Shown in pieces: positions 18,896-29,470 of a stretch of DNA of 64,000 bases (positions within the stretch are counted from its first letter, which is position 1; every line of letters begins with the position of its first letter). Made by a program: the position numbers and the translations under genes. The DNA comes from Rhodoferax sp. (GTDB taxonomy: Bacteria; Pseudomonadota; Gammaproteobacteria; Burkholderiales; Burkholderiaceae_C), in NCBI GenBank assembly GCA_031291305.1, contig JARLJH010000023.1, positions 1 to 64,000 of the forward strand, written 5' to 3'. Under the pieces are notes generated by a model. The model was not told the origin of the DNA. It searched no databases and saw only the letters and a list, made by a program, of their open reading frames with translations.

Positions 18896-20764
18896 CTAAA
18901 TCTCGATTTTCGAGCCCAACTCCACCACCGCATTGCTTGGCAAGTTCAGGAACCCCGCTGCACCGCTGGCATTCAGATGCATCTGGGCAAAGAGTTTTTC
19001 ACGCCAAAGCGCCATGCCGCTGCCGATGGTGGGCACCACCGTGTCACGTGACAGGAAATAACTGGTGGTCATCGGGTCCACGTCGCAGCCACGTCCTTTG
19101 ATGCTTTGCAGCGCCTTGGGCAGGTCGGGATCGTTCTTGAATCCATAGTTGACGGTCACAGCCCAGCAATCGTGCCCCAAAGACTCGATAGACAGGCGCT
19201 TGTCCATGCCGATCCACGGTACCTCGTGGCTGATCACGGTAATGAACAGGTTGGTCTCATGCAGCACCTTGTTGTGCTTGAGGTTGTGCAGCATGGCGTT
19301 GGGCACAGTACCGGCCTCTGCAGTCAAAAACACCGCTGTACCAGGGACACGCACCGGCGGGCTGACAAATACCGCTTCCAAAAAGCTGTTCAGGTCAATG
19401 GCATCGATCAAGAGCTTGCGTTTCAACAGACGGCGTCCCTGTTTCCAGGTGGACATCACCAGATACAAGCCGCCAGCCATCGCCAGCGGAAACCAGCCAC
19501 CCTGCAAAATCTTCACCGAATTGGAGGCAAAAAATACGCAGTCGATTGTCAGAAAAAAACCAGTGGCAGCGAAACTGATTGGCAATTTGTAACCCCATCC
19601 ATAGCGCAGCACAAAAAATGTCATCATGGTGGTGATGATCATCACCAGACTCACAGAAATTCCGTATGCCGCCGCCAGCGCCGTAGACGAACCAAACAAT
19701 CCCACAGCAAATACCACACCAATCAGCAGGAACCAGTTGACCACCGGGATGTAAATTTGCCCGGTATCACGCACCGACGTGTGCAAAATAGACAAGCGTG
19801 GCAAATACCCCAGCTGGATGGTCTGCTTTGTGGCTGAAAAGGACCCAGAGATCAGTGCTTGCGAGGCGATCACCGTAGCGGCAGTAGCCAAGACCACCAG
19901 CGGAATCAGCGCCCAATTCGGAGCCAACAAGAAGAATGGACTTTCAACAGCCGTGGGGTGCGCCAGCACGAGCGCACCCTGCCCGAAGTAGTTCAACACC
20001 AGCGACGGCAGCACTAGACTAAACCAAGCTATGCGGATTGGCAGTTTGCCAAAGTGGCCCATGTCGGCGTACAGCGCCTCGGCCCCGGTCAGACACAAAA
20101 ACACCGCGCCCAGAGTAATGAACGCCATGCCCACATGGTTAACGACGAAACGCAAGGCGTACCAGGGCAATAACGCCAAAAGAATCGACGGATTGTCGAC
20201 AATCTCAACCGCGCCGATCACACCGATGGCCAAAAACCATATCAAAGTGATAGGGCCGAAAAATTTGCCGATATCGCCAGTGCCGCGTCGCTGCACAATG
20301 AATAGCGCCAGCAACACGATGAGCGAAATCGGCACCACAAACTGTTTGGCTGCTGGTGTCACGACTTCCAGACCTTCCACCGCCGAGAGCACCGAAATGG
20401 CCGGGGTGATGACACCATCACCAAAAAACAGCGCCACGCCAAACACTCCCAGCACCGTCAGGATGCCACGCAATTTGGGCCGATCCTTGATGCTCATGGA
20501 GGCCAGCGCCAGCAAGGCCATCAAGCCGCCTTCGCCGTGGTTGTCGGCACGCATGATCAGCACCACGTACTTGAGCGACACGATCATCGTCAACGCCCAG
20601 AAGAACAACGACAGCACGCCCAGCACGTTGCCTTCGGTGATCGGCACATGCCCGCTGACAAACACTTCTTTGAAAGCATACAGCACGCTGGTACCGATGT
20701 CTCCGTAGACGACACCGATGGCACCCAGGGTGAGCGCGCGAAGGGATGATTGAGATGTAGCCAA
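18896..20764 (-). CDS. kup: Kup/TrkD low-affinity potassium transporter
   Basis: A 622-residue K+:H+ symporter of the KUP family. [20 protein letters not shown] opens the protein, twelve or so helices follow, and a ~170-residue cytoplasmic C-terminal domain ends it. The start appears to be TTG at 20764 with a weak purine-rich site upstream; no in-frame ATG lies nearby upstream. It is encoded between gshA and benE on the same strand. A link between K+ uptake and glutathione (which gates Kef efflux elsewhere) is only suggestive. Confidence 0.93.
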   Translation of the reverse strand: MATSQSSLRALTLGAIGVVYGDIGTSVLYAFKEVFVSGHVPITEGNVLGVLSLFFWALTMIVSLKYVVLIMRADNHGEGGLMALLALASMSIKDRPKLRGILTVLGVFGVALFFGDGVITPAISVLSAVEGLEVVTPAAKQFVVPISLIVLLALFIVQRRGTGDIGKFFGPITLIWFLAIGVIGAVEIVDNPSILLALLPWYALRFVVNHVGMAFITLGAVFLCLTGAEALYADMGHFGKLPIRIAWFSLVLPSLVLNYFGQGALVLAHPTAVESPFFLLAPNWALIPLVVLATAATVIASQALISGSFSATKQTIQLGYLPRLSILHTSVRDTGQIYIPVVNWFLLIGVVFAVGLFGSSTALAAAYGISVSLVMIITTMMTFFVLRYGWGYKLPISFAATGFFLTIDCVFFASNSVKILQGGWFPLAMAGGLYLVMSTWKQGRRLLKRKLLIDAIDLNSFLEAVFVSPPVRVPGTAVFLTAEAGTVPNAMLHNLKHNKVLHETNLFITVISHEVPWIGMDKRLSIESLGHDCWAVTVNYGFKNDPDLPKALQSIKGRGCDVDPMTTSYFLSRDTVVPTIGSGMALWREKLFAQMHLNASGAAGFLNLPSNAVVELGSKIEI

Positions 20765-20919
20765 ACAAGCACCCAGCCACCAACGAGGCCAGGCTCCATA
20801 TCATGAGAGGCCGCCATTTTGCGTCAGAAAGCCCTGACACCTCCAACACTCGGTCGAACTAGGCTCGCTCTCGCTCCATTCATTCTCGCAGTCTGTAGTT
20901 TGTGACCAACAGGGCGTGG

Positions 20920-22215
20920 TCAATCATAGACCTCGGCATCGGGGTCCGTGGCTTCCAGCTCGTAACTGGCCGCCAGCATTGCCAGACGCCCGACCACGCC
21001 GTACATATAGAAGCGGTTGGGCACGCTGGCACCGGGTTTGACACCCGGCTGTGGCAACTGGGTGCTGTGCTCAAAAGCCAGTGGCACGTAGTCAGAGCCC
21101 GGCGCCTTCAGGGTTTCGTCGGCGCCGCGCCCGGCAAGCACCCGGTAATAGCCCCCCACCACATAACGGTCCATGGTGTAGATCACCGGCTCGGCGACCG
21201 CGTCATTGACGCGCTCTTGCGTCAATACACCTTCCTGCACCATGAAACCATGCGGCGGCAGTGGAGTTTTTCGCCGTTGGTTCAGTGTCTTGACTCGTTC
21301 CGCCAGGGCTTGCAGGTCTTTGGCATCGCGCACGGTCACGATGCCGATCTCATGCGTCCCATGGTCGGCCTTGACGACGACAAACGGTTTTTCTTTGATG
21401 CCGTATTCCTTGTACTTGCGCCGCACGCGGGCCAGCACCACATCCACTTGGCCGCGCAAGTCATCCAGACCGCTGTCCTTGTCAAAATCGACTTCATCAC
21501 ATTTGTCAAACAGCGGATTGATCAGCCAGGGGTCCACCCCCATGAGCTTGCCAAGACGCTTGGCCACTTCTTCGTAGGCTTTGAAATGCGTGCTTTTGCG
21601 ACGGGTGGGCCAGCCAGCGTGCAGCGGCGGCAGCAGGTACTGCTCAAAAATCTCCTCCAGAATGCCCGGTACGCCGGTGTTCAGGTCGTTGTTGAGCAGA
21701 ATGGTGCAGGGATCGAAATTTTTCAGCCCCAGGCGGCGCTTGCTGCGAATGACCGGCTCCAGTGTGACGATATCGCCATCGGGCAGCTCGATGGTGGTGC
21801 TTTGCTTGACCGCCGGGTCAATCGAACCCAGCCGCACATTCAGGCCGGCCATGTTGAAGATGCGGCTGAGCTGCGCCAGGTTGGCCAGGTAGCGCGCGCT
21901 GTGATCACCGTTCTTGGGAATGAGCAGCAGATTGCGCGCTTCGGGGCAGATCTTCTCGATGGCGGCCATGGCCGCCTGCACGGCCAGTGGCAACATCTCC
22001 GGAGTGAGATAGTTCCAGCCGGTGGGAAACAGGCGGGTACTGACCGGCGCGAGCTTGAAACCGGCGTTACGGATATCCACCGAGGTGTAAAACGGCGGGG
22101 TGTGCTCCATCCACTCCAGGCGGAACCAGCGTTCGATGGCAGGCATGGAGTCCAGCACGCGCTGCTCCAGCTCGTTGATAGGGCCAGTCAGGGCGGTGAT
22201 GAGGTGAGGAACCAT
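20920..22215 (-). CDS. gshA: Glutamate-cysteine ligase
   Basis: First, rate-limiting step of glutathione synthesis: L-glutamate + L-cysteine + ATP to gamma-glutamylcysteine. The 431 residues belong to the distinct beta/gamma-proteobacterial GshA subfamily, not the E. coli type, with signatures FRLEWMEHTPPFYTSVDIRN, FVVVKADHGTHEIGI and VVGGYYRVLAGRGADE. Start ATG 22215. It heads a co-oriented set gshA-kup-benE-gshB; the 155-bp gap to kup may hold a separate promoter. Confidence 0.92.
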   Translation of the reverse strand: MVPHLITALTGPINELEQRVLDSMPAIERWFRLEWMEHTPPFYTSVDIRNAGFKLAPVSTRLFPTGWNYLTPEMLPLAVQAAMAAIEKICPEARNLLLIPKNGDHSARYLANLAQLSRIFNMAGLNVRLGSIDPAVKQSTTIELPDGDIVTLEPVIRSKRRLGLKNFDPCTILLNNDLNTGVPGILEEIFEQYLLPPLHAGWPTRRKSTHFKAYEEVAKRLGKLMGVDPWLINPLFDKCDEVDFDKDSGLDDLRGQVDVVLARVRRKYKEYGIKEKPFVVVKADHGTHEIGIVTVRDAKDLQALAERVKTLNQRRKTPLPPHGFMVQEGVLTQERVNDAVAEPVIYTMDRYVVGGYYRVLAGRGADETLKAPGSDYVPLAFEHSTQLPQPGVKPGASVPNRFYMYGVVGRLAMLAASYELEATDPDAEVYD

Positions 22216-22359
22216 GGGTAACCTTGCGAAAGTGTTGCTTTTATTCTAGGACGGGGCTTTGTCAGCCCGACCACTATCAAGTGATGATGTGCCAAAGATT
22301 TATTCAGAGCCCGCCCGGGCCTGATAGTTCCAGATCACGCCACGTTGGCATGCCAGCAC

Positions 22360-23715
22360 TCACACCCGAACTTCACCCTGCCCCAACACCACGTACTTGA
22401 GCGAGGTCAGGCCTTCAATGCCGACCGGGCCACGGGCGTGGAACTTGTCGGTGGAGATGCCAATTTCTGCCCCCAGGCCGTACTCAAAGCCGTCGGCAAA
22501 ACGCGTGCTGGTGTTGACCATGACGCTGGCCGAGTCCACTTCACGCAGGAACGCTTGGGCATGCATGTGATCACGGGTCAGGATGGCGTCGGTGTGGTGG
22601 CTGCTGTACTGGTTGATGTGGGCAATAGCTTCGTCCACGCCCGCCACCACCTTGATGCTGATGATCGGGGCCAGGTATTCCTCAAACCAGTCGGACTCCT
22701 GCGCGAGCACCAGTTTGAAGTGTTCGCCAGACCCCTGGATTGCTTCAATATGCGTAGCTGCTTGCCCTTGATTTACCTGGGCTATAGGGCTATTTTCTTT
22801 ATAAGATTGCAACAAGGCGAGAGCCTCGGCATCACAGCGCATCTCCACCCCTTTGTCGGCGAAAATTTGGCCGATCAATGGCAAAAACTCTGCCGCCACG
22901 CCGCGCGCCACCAACAGGCTCTCGGTGGCGTTGCATGGGCTGTATTTGTTGGTTTTGGCGTTGTCGGCCACCTTGAGCGCCATGACCATGTCGCACGGGT
23001 CGTCCACATAGGTGTGGCAATTGCCGTCCAGGTGTTTGATGACCGGTACCTTGGCATCCCGACTGATGCGCTCGATGAGCCCCTTGCCACCCCGTGGAAT
23101 GATCACATCGACAAACTGCGGCATGGCAATCAGCTGACCGACCACCTCGCGATCGATGGTTTGCACCAGTTGCACGGCGTGTTCCGGCAAGCCACTTTCC
23201 ACCAGCGCCTGCTGCACCAGTTTGGCCAGCGCCTTGTTGGAGTCGATCGCCTCGGAGCCGCCGCGCAGGATGCAGGCGTTGCCGCTCTTGATGCTCAACG
23301 ATGCCGCTTCAATCGTCACATTCGGACGGCTCTCGAAAATCATGCCAAACACGCCAATCGGCACGCGCATCTGCCCCACGCGGATGCCGCTGGGCTGCTC
23401 TTTCATGCCAATGATTTCGCCAATCACGTCGGCCATGGCGGCCAGCTGCTCACAGCCCTGGGCGCAGGTCTCGATCACTTTGGGGGTAAGTTTGAGCCGA
23501 TCCACCATGGGCGCGGCCAATCCAGCGGCCACGGCGCGCTCAATGTCATTGGCGTTGTCGATCTGCAAGGCGTCCACATTGGCGCGCAGCAACTCTGCCA
23601 GCTTTTTAAGAGCTGCATTTTTGATAGCTGCTTGTGCACGTGCCATCTGGGCTGAGGCCTGTTTTGCCTGTGCACCCAGAGTTTGGGCATAGTCGGAAAT
23701 AGTCATCGCGTTCAT
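22360..23715 (-). CDS. proA: Glutamate-5-semialdehyde dehydrogenase
   Basis: Reduces gamma-glutamyl phosphate to glutamate semialdehyde in proline synthesis (NADPH). It has 451 residues against about 417 in E. coli. Family blocks include [52 protein letters not shown] and [20 protein letters not shown]. The active-site Cys region NATESLLV is preserved. The excess length comes largely from a palindromic element translated as about residues 307-324 ([17 protein letters not shown]). A second copy encodes residues ~17-35 near the N-terminus. The following gene on this strand is not proB. Confidence 0.95.
   Translation of the reverse strand: MNAMTISDYAQTLGAQAKQASAQMARAQAAIKNAALKKLAELLRANVDALQIDNANDIERAVAAGLAAPMVDRLKLTPKVIETCAQGCEQLAAMADVIGEIIGMKEQPSGIRVGQMRVPIGVFGMIFESRPNVTIEAASLSIKSGNACILRGGSEAIDSNKALAKLVQQALVESGLPEHAVQLVQTIDREVVGQLIAMPQFVDVIIPRGGKGLIERISRDAKVPVIKHLDGNCHTYVDDPCDMVMALKVADNAKTNKYSPCNATESLLVARGVAAEFLPLIGQIFADKGVEMRCDAEALALLQSYKENSPIAQVNQGQAATHIEAIQGSGEHFKLVLAQESDWFEEYLAPIISIKVVAGVDEAIAHINQYSSHHTDAILTRDHMHAQAFLREVDSASVMVNTSTRFADGFEYGLGAEIGISTDKFHARGPVGIEGLTSLKYVVLGQGEVRV
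22744..22797 (+). repeat. Palindromic element inside proA (distal copy)
   Basis: Plus strand: TTCAATATGCGTAGCTGCTT, GCCCTTGATTTACCTGGGC, TATAGGGCTATTTTC. Left flank TAGCTGCTTGCCC and right flank GGGCTAT..GGCTATTTT follow the family pattern. It is translated from the minus strand as an in-frame insertion relative to E. coli ProA. Confidence 0.7.
23610..23665 (+). repeat. Palindromic element inside proA (proximal copy)
   Basis: Plus strand: GAGCTGCATTTTTGATAGCT, GCTTGTGCACGTGCCATC, TGGGCTGAGGCCTGTTTT. The match to the intergenic copy at 11863 (GCTTGTGCA, GGGCTAGAGGCCTATTTT) is clear. It replaces rather than lengthens the N-terminal helix of ProA. Confidence 0.65.
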
Positions 23716-23733
23716 GGGCCCATTTTGGCACGC

Positions 23734-25881
23734 TCACGACCAGGTATACATCGGTCGCAACAAGCCTATGGCATTGCTCATGATGCGCGTCGCCTCGATC
23801 AGAACGATGTCTTTGATCGACTTCAGCGATTTTTCAACCCGCAATTCTTCTGTCACGCTACGCTCACCGGGCAATAGGCCATCATCAAGTGCCGTGCTGA
23901 TCGCCTCATTCGGCAGGCTGGCACCGCTGCTCCCAGTGCCTGGTTTGCCGTGCTTGCTGTTGGCCTGGCGGGCAGCCAACTGCGCCTGCCTGGTCACCCG
24001 TTCTTTGCGCCGTTCGGCCTCATTCAATGAGATGTCCTTCATGTCGCGTTGCCGCTTGAACTCATCGATGTCTGCTTGCAAATTCTTGAAGTCAGGGTCT
24101 TGTTTGATGCGCAACGCATGTTGCTCCGCCAGGACGGGGAGTATCGACTTCACATTGGCACGGGGCGAGTAATAAACCGCCTTGATTTGGGTCCAGGGCA
24201 ACGCGTTATCAAAGCCTGACTCGCCGGGCGTTCCCTCATCGAAGATGCCGGGAAACCCAATGTCTGGAACGACACCCTTGAGCTGTGTTGTGCCGCCGCT
24301 GACACGAAAGAACTGGGCCACCGTCATCTTCAGTTCGCCCAGTTGCGGTTTGGCGCTTTTCGCGAGTTCGTCCAGATCGATCATCGATTGGACGGTACCC
24401 TTGCCAAAGCTGGGCTGGCCGATGATGACCCCACGTCCATAGTCCTGGATGGCTGCTGCGAATATTTCAGACGCGGACGCTGAACGTTTGTCAATCAGCA
24501 CACCTAGCGGCCCATGCCAGACGACGCTGGCTTGGGTGTCTATGCCGACCACAACATCACCAGTCGCGTCGCGTTGCTGCACGACAGGAACATTACCAAT
24601 GAAGAGGCTGGTCAGCTCGATGGCTTGTGTCAGGGAACCCCCTCCGTTGCCGCGCAAATCAACCAGAACAGCGTCGACGTGCTGAGACTTGAACGCTGTC
24701 AATAGCCTTTGTACGTCATGGGTTGCACTTTTGAAATTCGGGTCACCGTCATGCTTGCCGGCGAAGTCCTCATAGAAAGACGGCAGGGTGATCACGCCAA
24801 TTCGACGCGAAGTCGCACCATCTGAAACGGTTTCAATGCTCGACTTTGCAGCGTCTTCCTCCAGGCCCACTGGTTTGCGAACAAGACTGACGAATTTTTG
24901 CTTCCCGCCATCCGCCGCGTCTGCAGGTAAAACGGCCAACCTGACCACCGTCTCAGCCGGGCCCCGGATGAGCTCAATCAGGTCATCGGGTCGCCAACCG
25001 ACCACATCCACCATCGGGCCAGCGGCGCCTTGTGCCACGCCAACAATCCGGTCCCCGACCTTGATCTGCCCCGACCGACTGGCGGGGCCGCCTGCCGTTA
25101 ACTCCGAGATGGTGGCGGTATCGTCAGCACTGGAAATCGATGCGCCAATGCCGACCAATGACAAGCGCATGGCGATGTCAAACTCCTCTACAGCTCGGGG
25201 CCCCATGTAATTGGTGTGGGGTTCGATCGACATCGTGTAGGCGTTCATGAACGTCTGAAAGGCATCGGCGTTTGTGGTCTGGCTTACGCGTTTGAGAGCG
25301 TGCTCGTAACGCTTGTCGAGCGTTTTCACGATGCTAGGGTCGTCTTTGCCCGCCAGTTTGAGGGATAGCCACTCGCTCTTCACACGCTTTCGCCACAACT
25401 CGTCGAGTTCAGATGTGGTTTGCGGCCAGGGTTGTGTTTCTCGCGATATCTGAAAACGTTCATCCACCTGGAAATCAAAACCGTGCTTCAGGAGATTGCG
25501 GGCGTATTGGAATCGCTGTGCCACGCGCCGCTGGGACACATTGAATATTGCAAAGGGCACGCTCAGGTCGTCCCGCCGGATGGCCGGTCCCATCTTGTCG
25601 CGCTCACCTGAAAACCGGTCAACATCCGCCTGCAGAAAAAACGACTTTTCCGGATCAAGGGCTTTGAGGTATCGGTCAAAAATTTTCTCGGACAAAGCCT
25701 GATCCAGCGGCACCGCTTTGTAGTGGTAACGGGAAATGATATCAGCGGCCATATGCGCCGCCTTGACCTCAAGTTGTGTCGGCTGAAGATCATGGGGAAA
25801 GCTGGCCGCAGTTGAATCGATTGCCACAGCTTGTACCCACCCGGACAGGCCAAGAATGAGTAGCAGCATTATTTTTTTCAT
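23734..25881 (-). CDS. prc: Carboxyl-terminal processing protease (Prc/Tsp)
   Basis: A 715-residue periplasmic S41 serine protease. It has a signal peptide (MKKIMLLLILGLSGWVQA), an N-terminal helical domain, a PDZ domain (about residues 240-320, GGPASRSGQIKVGDRIVGVA), and a peptidase core with RSASASEIFAAAIQDYGRG (catalytic Ser) and QPSFGKGTVQ (catalytic Lys). A Tsp-type C-terminal domain follows. Substrates elsewhere include FtsI and ssrA-tagged periplasmic proteins. ATG 25881 (after AAAGAG) gives a clean signal peptide; GTG 25893 is also in frame. It lies between holA and proA, which are adjacent in many relatives. Confidence 0.93.
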   Translation of the reverse strand: MKKIMLLLILGLSGWVQAVAIDSTAASFPHDLQPTQLEVKAAHMAADIISRYHYKAVPLDQALSEKIFDRYLKALDPEKSFFLQADVDRFSGERDKMGPAIRRDDLSVPFAIFNVSQRRVAQRFQYARNLLKHGFDFQVDERFQISRETQPWPQTTSELDELWRKRVKSEWLSLKLAGKDDPSIVKTLDKRYEHALKRVSQTTNADAFQTFMNAYTMSIEPHTNYMGPRAVEEFDIAMRLSLVGIGASISSADDTATISELTAGGPASRSGQIKVGDRIVGVAQGAAGPMVDVVGWRPDDLIELIRGPAETVVRLAVLPADAADGGKQKFVSLVRKPVGLEEDAAKSSIETVSDGATSRRIGVITLPSFYEDFAGKHDGDPNFKSATHDVQRLLTAFKSQHVDAVLVDLRGNGGGSLTQAIELTSLFIGNVPVVQQRDATGDVVVGIDTQASVVWHGPLGVLIDKRSASASEIFAAAIQDYGRGVIIGQPSFGKGTVQSMIDLDELAKSAKPQLGELKMTVAQFFRVSGGTTQLKGVVPDIGFPGIFDEGTPGESGFDNALPWTQIKAVYYSPRANVKSILPVLAEQHALRIKQDPDFKNLQADIDEFKRQRDMKDISLNEAERRKERVTRQAQLAARQANSKHGKPGTGSSGASLPNEAISTALDDGLLPGERSVTEELRVEKSLKSIKDIVLIEATRIMSNAIGLLRPMYTWS

Positions 25882-26063
25882 GGGCTCTTTCACGTTTGAA
25901 ACACAAGGGGCAAAGACTAACTTTCAAAGCTAGGTCCCAGTGTGTCGGAGGCGTAAAGAAAAGTGAAATTCAGGCCTGCGTGGATCGCTCAGCACAGCAC
26001 GGCGCAGATAACCACCCATTGCTGGTGAAACTGATCTACTGGCCGCAAGGCGACCACTTCCCA

Positions 26064-27146
26064 CTACTTCGACTTGGCTCCCGCCAGCGGTTTGTGGGGG
26101 ACTGCCACGCATAGACTGCACAGTTGCATCGCCAACCTGCCCAGCGCCTGCCAGCCGTCTGTCGGCCATTCAGGGACTTTCAGGCCTTTGACGATGCCAT
26201 CCACCTGGTGGGCGCTTTGCAGCAGTTGCGCCAGCGCCGCGTCGCTCAGGCGCGGCAACACGCGCTCGAACAATCGCTCTTTGTTGCCCCACACACGCTG
26301 TTCGCGCAGTGCCATGGGCAGCGGCTTGCCCTGGCCCATGGCGTCTTTGACGCGTTTGAGGGCGCGAATGTCTTCGGCCAGGGTGTAGTGCACCAGCACT
26401 TCGGCCTCACCCTCGGCCTGCAGGCCGTCGAGCATGCGCTGCACCCGTGGGGCCTGCCCGGCCAGCACGGCCTCGCTGAGTTTGAACACGTCATAGCGCG
26501 CCACGTTCAGCACCGCGTTTTCGATCTGCTCAAAACTCAGTTCGCCCGCAGGATGCAGCAGTGCCAGCTTCTGGATTTCCTGGTGCGCCGCCAGCAGATT
26601 GCCCTCCACCCGGTCGGCAAAAAACTGCAGGGTGCGTTGCCCCTCCTCGCCTGCCGCCACGCGCTGGCCTTGCGCTGCCAGGCGCTGGGCAATCCATTGC
26701 GGCAACGCCGCGCGCTCTACCGGGCTCACCTCCAGGGTGATACCGCTTTCCAGCGCCGTAAACCAGGCGGCAGACTTCGTCATCTTGTCGAGTCGCGGCA
26801 GGATCACCAGCGTCAAGGTCGAGTCGTTGCCGCGCGATTGCTCCACCAACTGCTGCAGCGCCACGCTGCCGTCCTTGCCGGGTTTGCCGCTGGGGACGCG
26901 CAGCTCCACAATCTGCTTGTCGGCAAACAGGCTCAAGCTGCCACACGCGGCCAGCACCTCGCTCCAGTCAAAGTTGGCGCCACTGACGGTGTGGGAGGTG
27001 CGCTCGGTGAAGCCTTGTGTGCGGGCGGTGGTGCGAATGGCGTCCAGCGCCTCCTGAATCAGCAGCGGTTCGTCGCCGTGCAGGGTGTATAGGCTTTTCA
27101 GGCCCTTACCAAGGTGGGCTGTGAGCTGGTTGGGGCTGAGTTGCAT
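26064..27146 (-). CDS. holA: DNA polymerase III delta subunit
   Basis: Clamp-loader delta subunit that opens the beta sliding clamp. It has 360 residues, slightly longer than E. coli HolA (343). Recognisable parts: QLTAHLGKGLKSLYTLHGDE at the N-terminus, SLFADKQIVELRVPSGKPGK, and LLAAHQEIQKLALLHPAGEL of the helical domain. It usually follows lptE directly; here ~3.4 kb carrying a chemoreceptor, an Lrp regulator and ocd separates them. Confidence 0.93.
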   Translation of the reverse strand: MQLSPNQLTAHLGKGLKSLYTLHGDEPLLIQEALDAIRTTARTQGFTERTSHTVSGANFDWSEVLAACGSLSLFADKQIVELRVPSGKPGKDGSVALQQLVEQSRGNDSTLTLVILPRLDKMTKSAAWFTALESGITLEVSPVERAALPQWIAQRLAAQGQRVAAGEEGQRTLQFFADRVEGNLLAAHQEIQKLALLHPAGELSFEQIENAVLNVARYDVFKLSEAVLAGQAPRVQRMLDGLQAEGEAEVLVHYTLAEDIRALKRVKDAMGQGKPLPMALREQRVWGNKERLFERVLPRLSDAALAQLLQSAHQVDGIVKGLKVPEWPTDGWQALGRLAMQLCSLCVAVPHKPLAGAKSK

Positions 27147-27155
27147 TGAACCGGT

Positions 27156-28751
27156 CTAGCTTGCACTTGCTGCGATGCGCAGCAAGCCATGTCCGGAGGT
27201 GTCAGCCCCCCCTTTGAACAGTGCCACCACCTCGACCAGCCCGTCGGCTTGGCTCCTCAAATGGCTTGCGGATGCCGCCATTTGCTCAACCAGAGCGGCA
27301 TTTTGCTGGGTCGTTTGGTCCATTTGACCAATGGCCTCACCCACTCGGGAGACACCGGCGCTTTGTTCTGAACTGGCCGCACTGATTTCACTCACAATGC
27401 CGGTCACACGCTGGATGGCGGCGACAATTTCTGTCATGGTGACCCCTGCGCGGTCTACGAGTTCTGTGCCTTGCTCCACCCGTTGCACACTGGCACCGAT
27501 CAGATTTTTGATCTCCTTGGCTGCCTCTGCGGAACGGCCCGCCAGCGAGCGCACCTCGGACGCCACCACCGCAAAGCCGCGCCCTTGCTCACCCGCACGG
27601 GCGGCTTCGACGGCAGCATTGAGTGCCAGGATGTTGGTCTGAAAAGCAATGCCGTCAATCACCTGAATGATGTCGGCAATCTGGCGTGACGATTGGTTGA
27701 TGCCTTTCATGGTTTCCACCACCTGCGCCACAACATCGCCACCCTTGGTTGCAACCGTAGACGCATTCAGGGCCAAGTCATTGGCCAGTCGGGCGTTGTC
27801 GGCATTTTGATGAACGGTGGCCTCCAAAGATTGCATGGATGATGCCGTGACTTGCAGGGCACTGGCCTGATTCTCGGTTCTGTCACTTAAATCCTGATTG
27901 CCTTGGGCGATTTCGGCACTGGCGTTGGCAACGCTGCCTGAGCCCTGGCGAACCTGTTCGACGATGTCACGCAGACTGGCTTGCATGCGCGCCAACGCCT
28001 GTAAAAGCCGACCAGTTTCATTGGTGGACTCCGCGTCAATGTTCTGCGACAAATCCCCGGCAGCAATGCCGCTGGCGACCTCAATGGCGGCGTTCAGCGG
28101 TTGGGTGACCGAGCGGACCAGCCAAACCGCAGCCCCCACGGCCAACAGCACACAGGCCACCAATGCGCCAAGCAATGTGTAGCGTGCATTCGCGTAAGTC
28201 GCACCACTTTCTGTGGTGGTTGTCGCCGCCGCTGCGTGATTCATCTCGGCCAACTGGCTACCCGATGCGTTGAGATGCTCAAAGGAAGCATACGAATCAC
28301 CCTCCAGCAGCTTCCTGGCAGTGAACTTCTCGCGATTGGTGGACAGCTCCACAATCTGCTGGTGGATCTTGACGTAGTTCTTCCATTCCGCCTCCATCGC
28401 CTGAAAGGATTTTTTCTCTTCGCTACCCGTCACAAGCGGCGCGTAGGCGCTCAAGTCGGCATTGACGGCACGCAACTGCTCCTCCATCTCCTTGGCAGTT
28501 TTGGCCATGCCGTTTTCTTCCTGGTTCATCACGTGCTGTGTCTCGTCAATTCGCAGATTGGCGAAGTTGATTTTGAGACGATTGACCAACTCTACAGACG
28601 GCAAATGTTGTTCGGCAATGTCAAGGGTCACCTCTCGCATGGTCTTCATTTGCAGCAGAGCGACCGTAACGATCACGACCAGCAGGGCAATCAGGAGTCC
28701 AAAGGTCACGGACAAACGGGTAGAAATTTTCAGGTTTTGCATGTTCATCAT
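27156..28751 (-). CDS. Methyl-accepting chemotaxis protein, 4HB type
   Basis: A 531-residue inner-membrane chemoreceptor. It has TM1 (about residues 12-33), a helical periplasmic sensor of four-helix-bundle type (~35-190), TM2 (~192-212), HAMP (~213-265, [20 protein letters not shown]) and a signalling coiled coil with the conserved tip ([39 protein letters not shown]). It carries no C-terminal CheR-docking pentapeptide. Ligand unknown. It ends 9 bp before holA, whose promoter may lie within it. Confidence 0.92.
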   Translation of the reverse strand: MMNMQNLKISTRLSVTFGLLIALLVVIVTVALLQMKTMREVTLDIAEQHLPSVELVNRLKINFANLRIDETQHVMNQEENGMAKTAKEMEEQLRAVNADLSAYAPLVTGSEEKKSFQAMEAEWKNYVKIHQQIVELSTNREKFTARKLLEGDSYASFEHLNASGSQLAEMNHAAAATTTTESGATYANARYTLLGALVACVLLAVGAAVWLVRSVTQPLNAAIEVASGIAAGDLSQNIDAESTNETGRLLQALARMQASLRDIVEQVRQGSGSVANASAEIAQGNQDLSDRTENQASALQVTASSMQSLEATVHQNADNARLANDLALNASTVATKGGDVVAQVVETMKGINQSSRQIADIIQVIDGIAFQTNILALNAAVEAARAGEQGRGFAVVASEVRSLAGRSAEAAKEIKNLIGASVQRVEQGTELVDRAGVTMTEIVAAIQRVTGIVSEISAASSEQSAGVSRVGEAIGQMDQTTQQNAALVEQMAASASHLRSQADGLVEVVALFKGGADTSGHGLLRIAASAS

Positions 28752-28908
28752 GTTGGTCTCGACGAATACCTAAGTCACATAGATTGGCCACCCATTCTGG
28801 GCAGAGGCCCATGACGCAGGCGGTCTGCTTGGCCTTTCAATCATAGTCCCTGATAGCCCTGCACTCGTTGCGTTTGGTTAGCATGCCATCCTGAGCAAAA
28901 TGACCAAG

Positions 28909-29334
28909 CTATGACAACCTGTAGGTCTCCAGGTGAATGCTGGTTTCGGTATTGCTGATGCCTTTGAGCAGGCGGATGCGCTCCAGGACTTTCGCCAGGT
29001 CTTGCAGGGTTTCGGCACGCAGTTCGGCCAGCAAGTCCCAGCGCCCGTTGGTGTCATGCAAGGTGGCCACGCCGGGCTCGCCCAGCAGTGCGGCGATCAC
29101 GGCGCGGGTCTGGTTACCGTCCACGGCGATGCTCATCCAGGCGGTGATCTGGTCGTGCTGTACGTCCGGGCGCAGACGCACGGTGTAGCCAACGATCACG
29201 CCATCGTCCTCCAGTCGGCGAATGCGGTTGGTGACGGTGCCGCGCGAGACCTTGAGTTTGAGCGCGAGCGCCGCCACCGAGAGGCGGGCGTCTTGCCGCA
29301 GCAAGGACAGCAATTGTTGGTCCGTTTCATCCAT
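28909..29334 (-). CDS. Lrp/AsnC-family regulator
   Basis: A 141-residue protein: N-terminal HTH (about residues 1-60, DARLSVAALALKLKVSRGTV) and a RAM/ACT ligand domain (~65-135). It is divergent from the ornithine cyclodeaminase gene across 136 bp containing phased direct repeats. A regulator of amino acid-responsive ocd expression and of its own gene is the natural inference; the effector may be ornithine or a related amino acid. Confidence 0.88.
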   Translation of the reverse strand: MDETDQQLLSLLRQDARLSVAALALKLKVSRGTVTNRIRRLEDDGVIVGYTVRLRPDVQHDQITAWMSIAVDGNQTRAVIAALLGEPGVATLHDTNGRWDLLAELRAETLQDLAKVLERIRLLKGISNTETSIHLETYRLS

Positions 29335-29368
29335 ATTGCTAATTCAACATGCCAAAACGGCAATTATG

Positions 29369-29454
29369 TGACGATTTTTATACAAAGTTGACGATTGTTA
29401 TTGTCGGCACGTGTGGGCAAACTCTTGGACAACTATTTGCAGAATTTATACAAA
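29369..29454. promoter_or_regulatory. Phased direct repeats in the lrp-ocd region
   Basis: TGACGATTTTTAT (29369-29381) and TGACGATTGTTAT (29389-29401) are exactly 20 bp apart. TTTATACAAA occurs at 29377-29386 and again at 29445-29454. Helically phased AT-rich half-sites suit Lrp-family octamers that wrap DNA. The last repeat lies just upstream of the ocd ATG at 29471, so it would overlap its promoter or leader. Confidence 0.45.
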
Positions 29455-29470
29455 CCGAAGAGACACCCTC

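Noticed and set aside
20902-23655. Long plus-strand open frames opposite gshA (439 codons) and proA (436 codons)
   Set aside because: Both lie exactly antisense to strongly conserved enzymes and have shadow-type composition rich in His, Gln and Arg.
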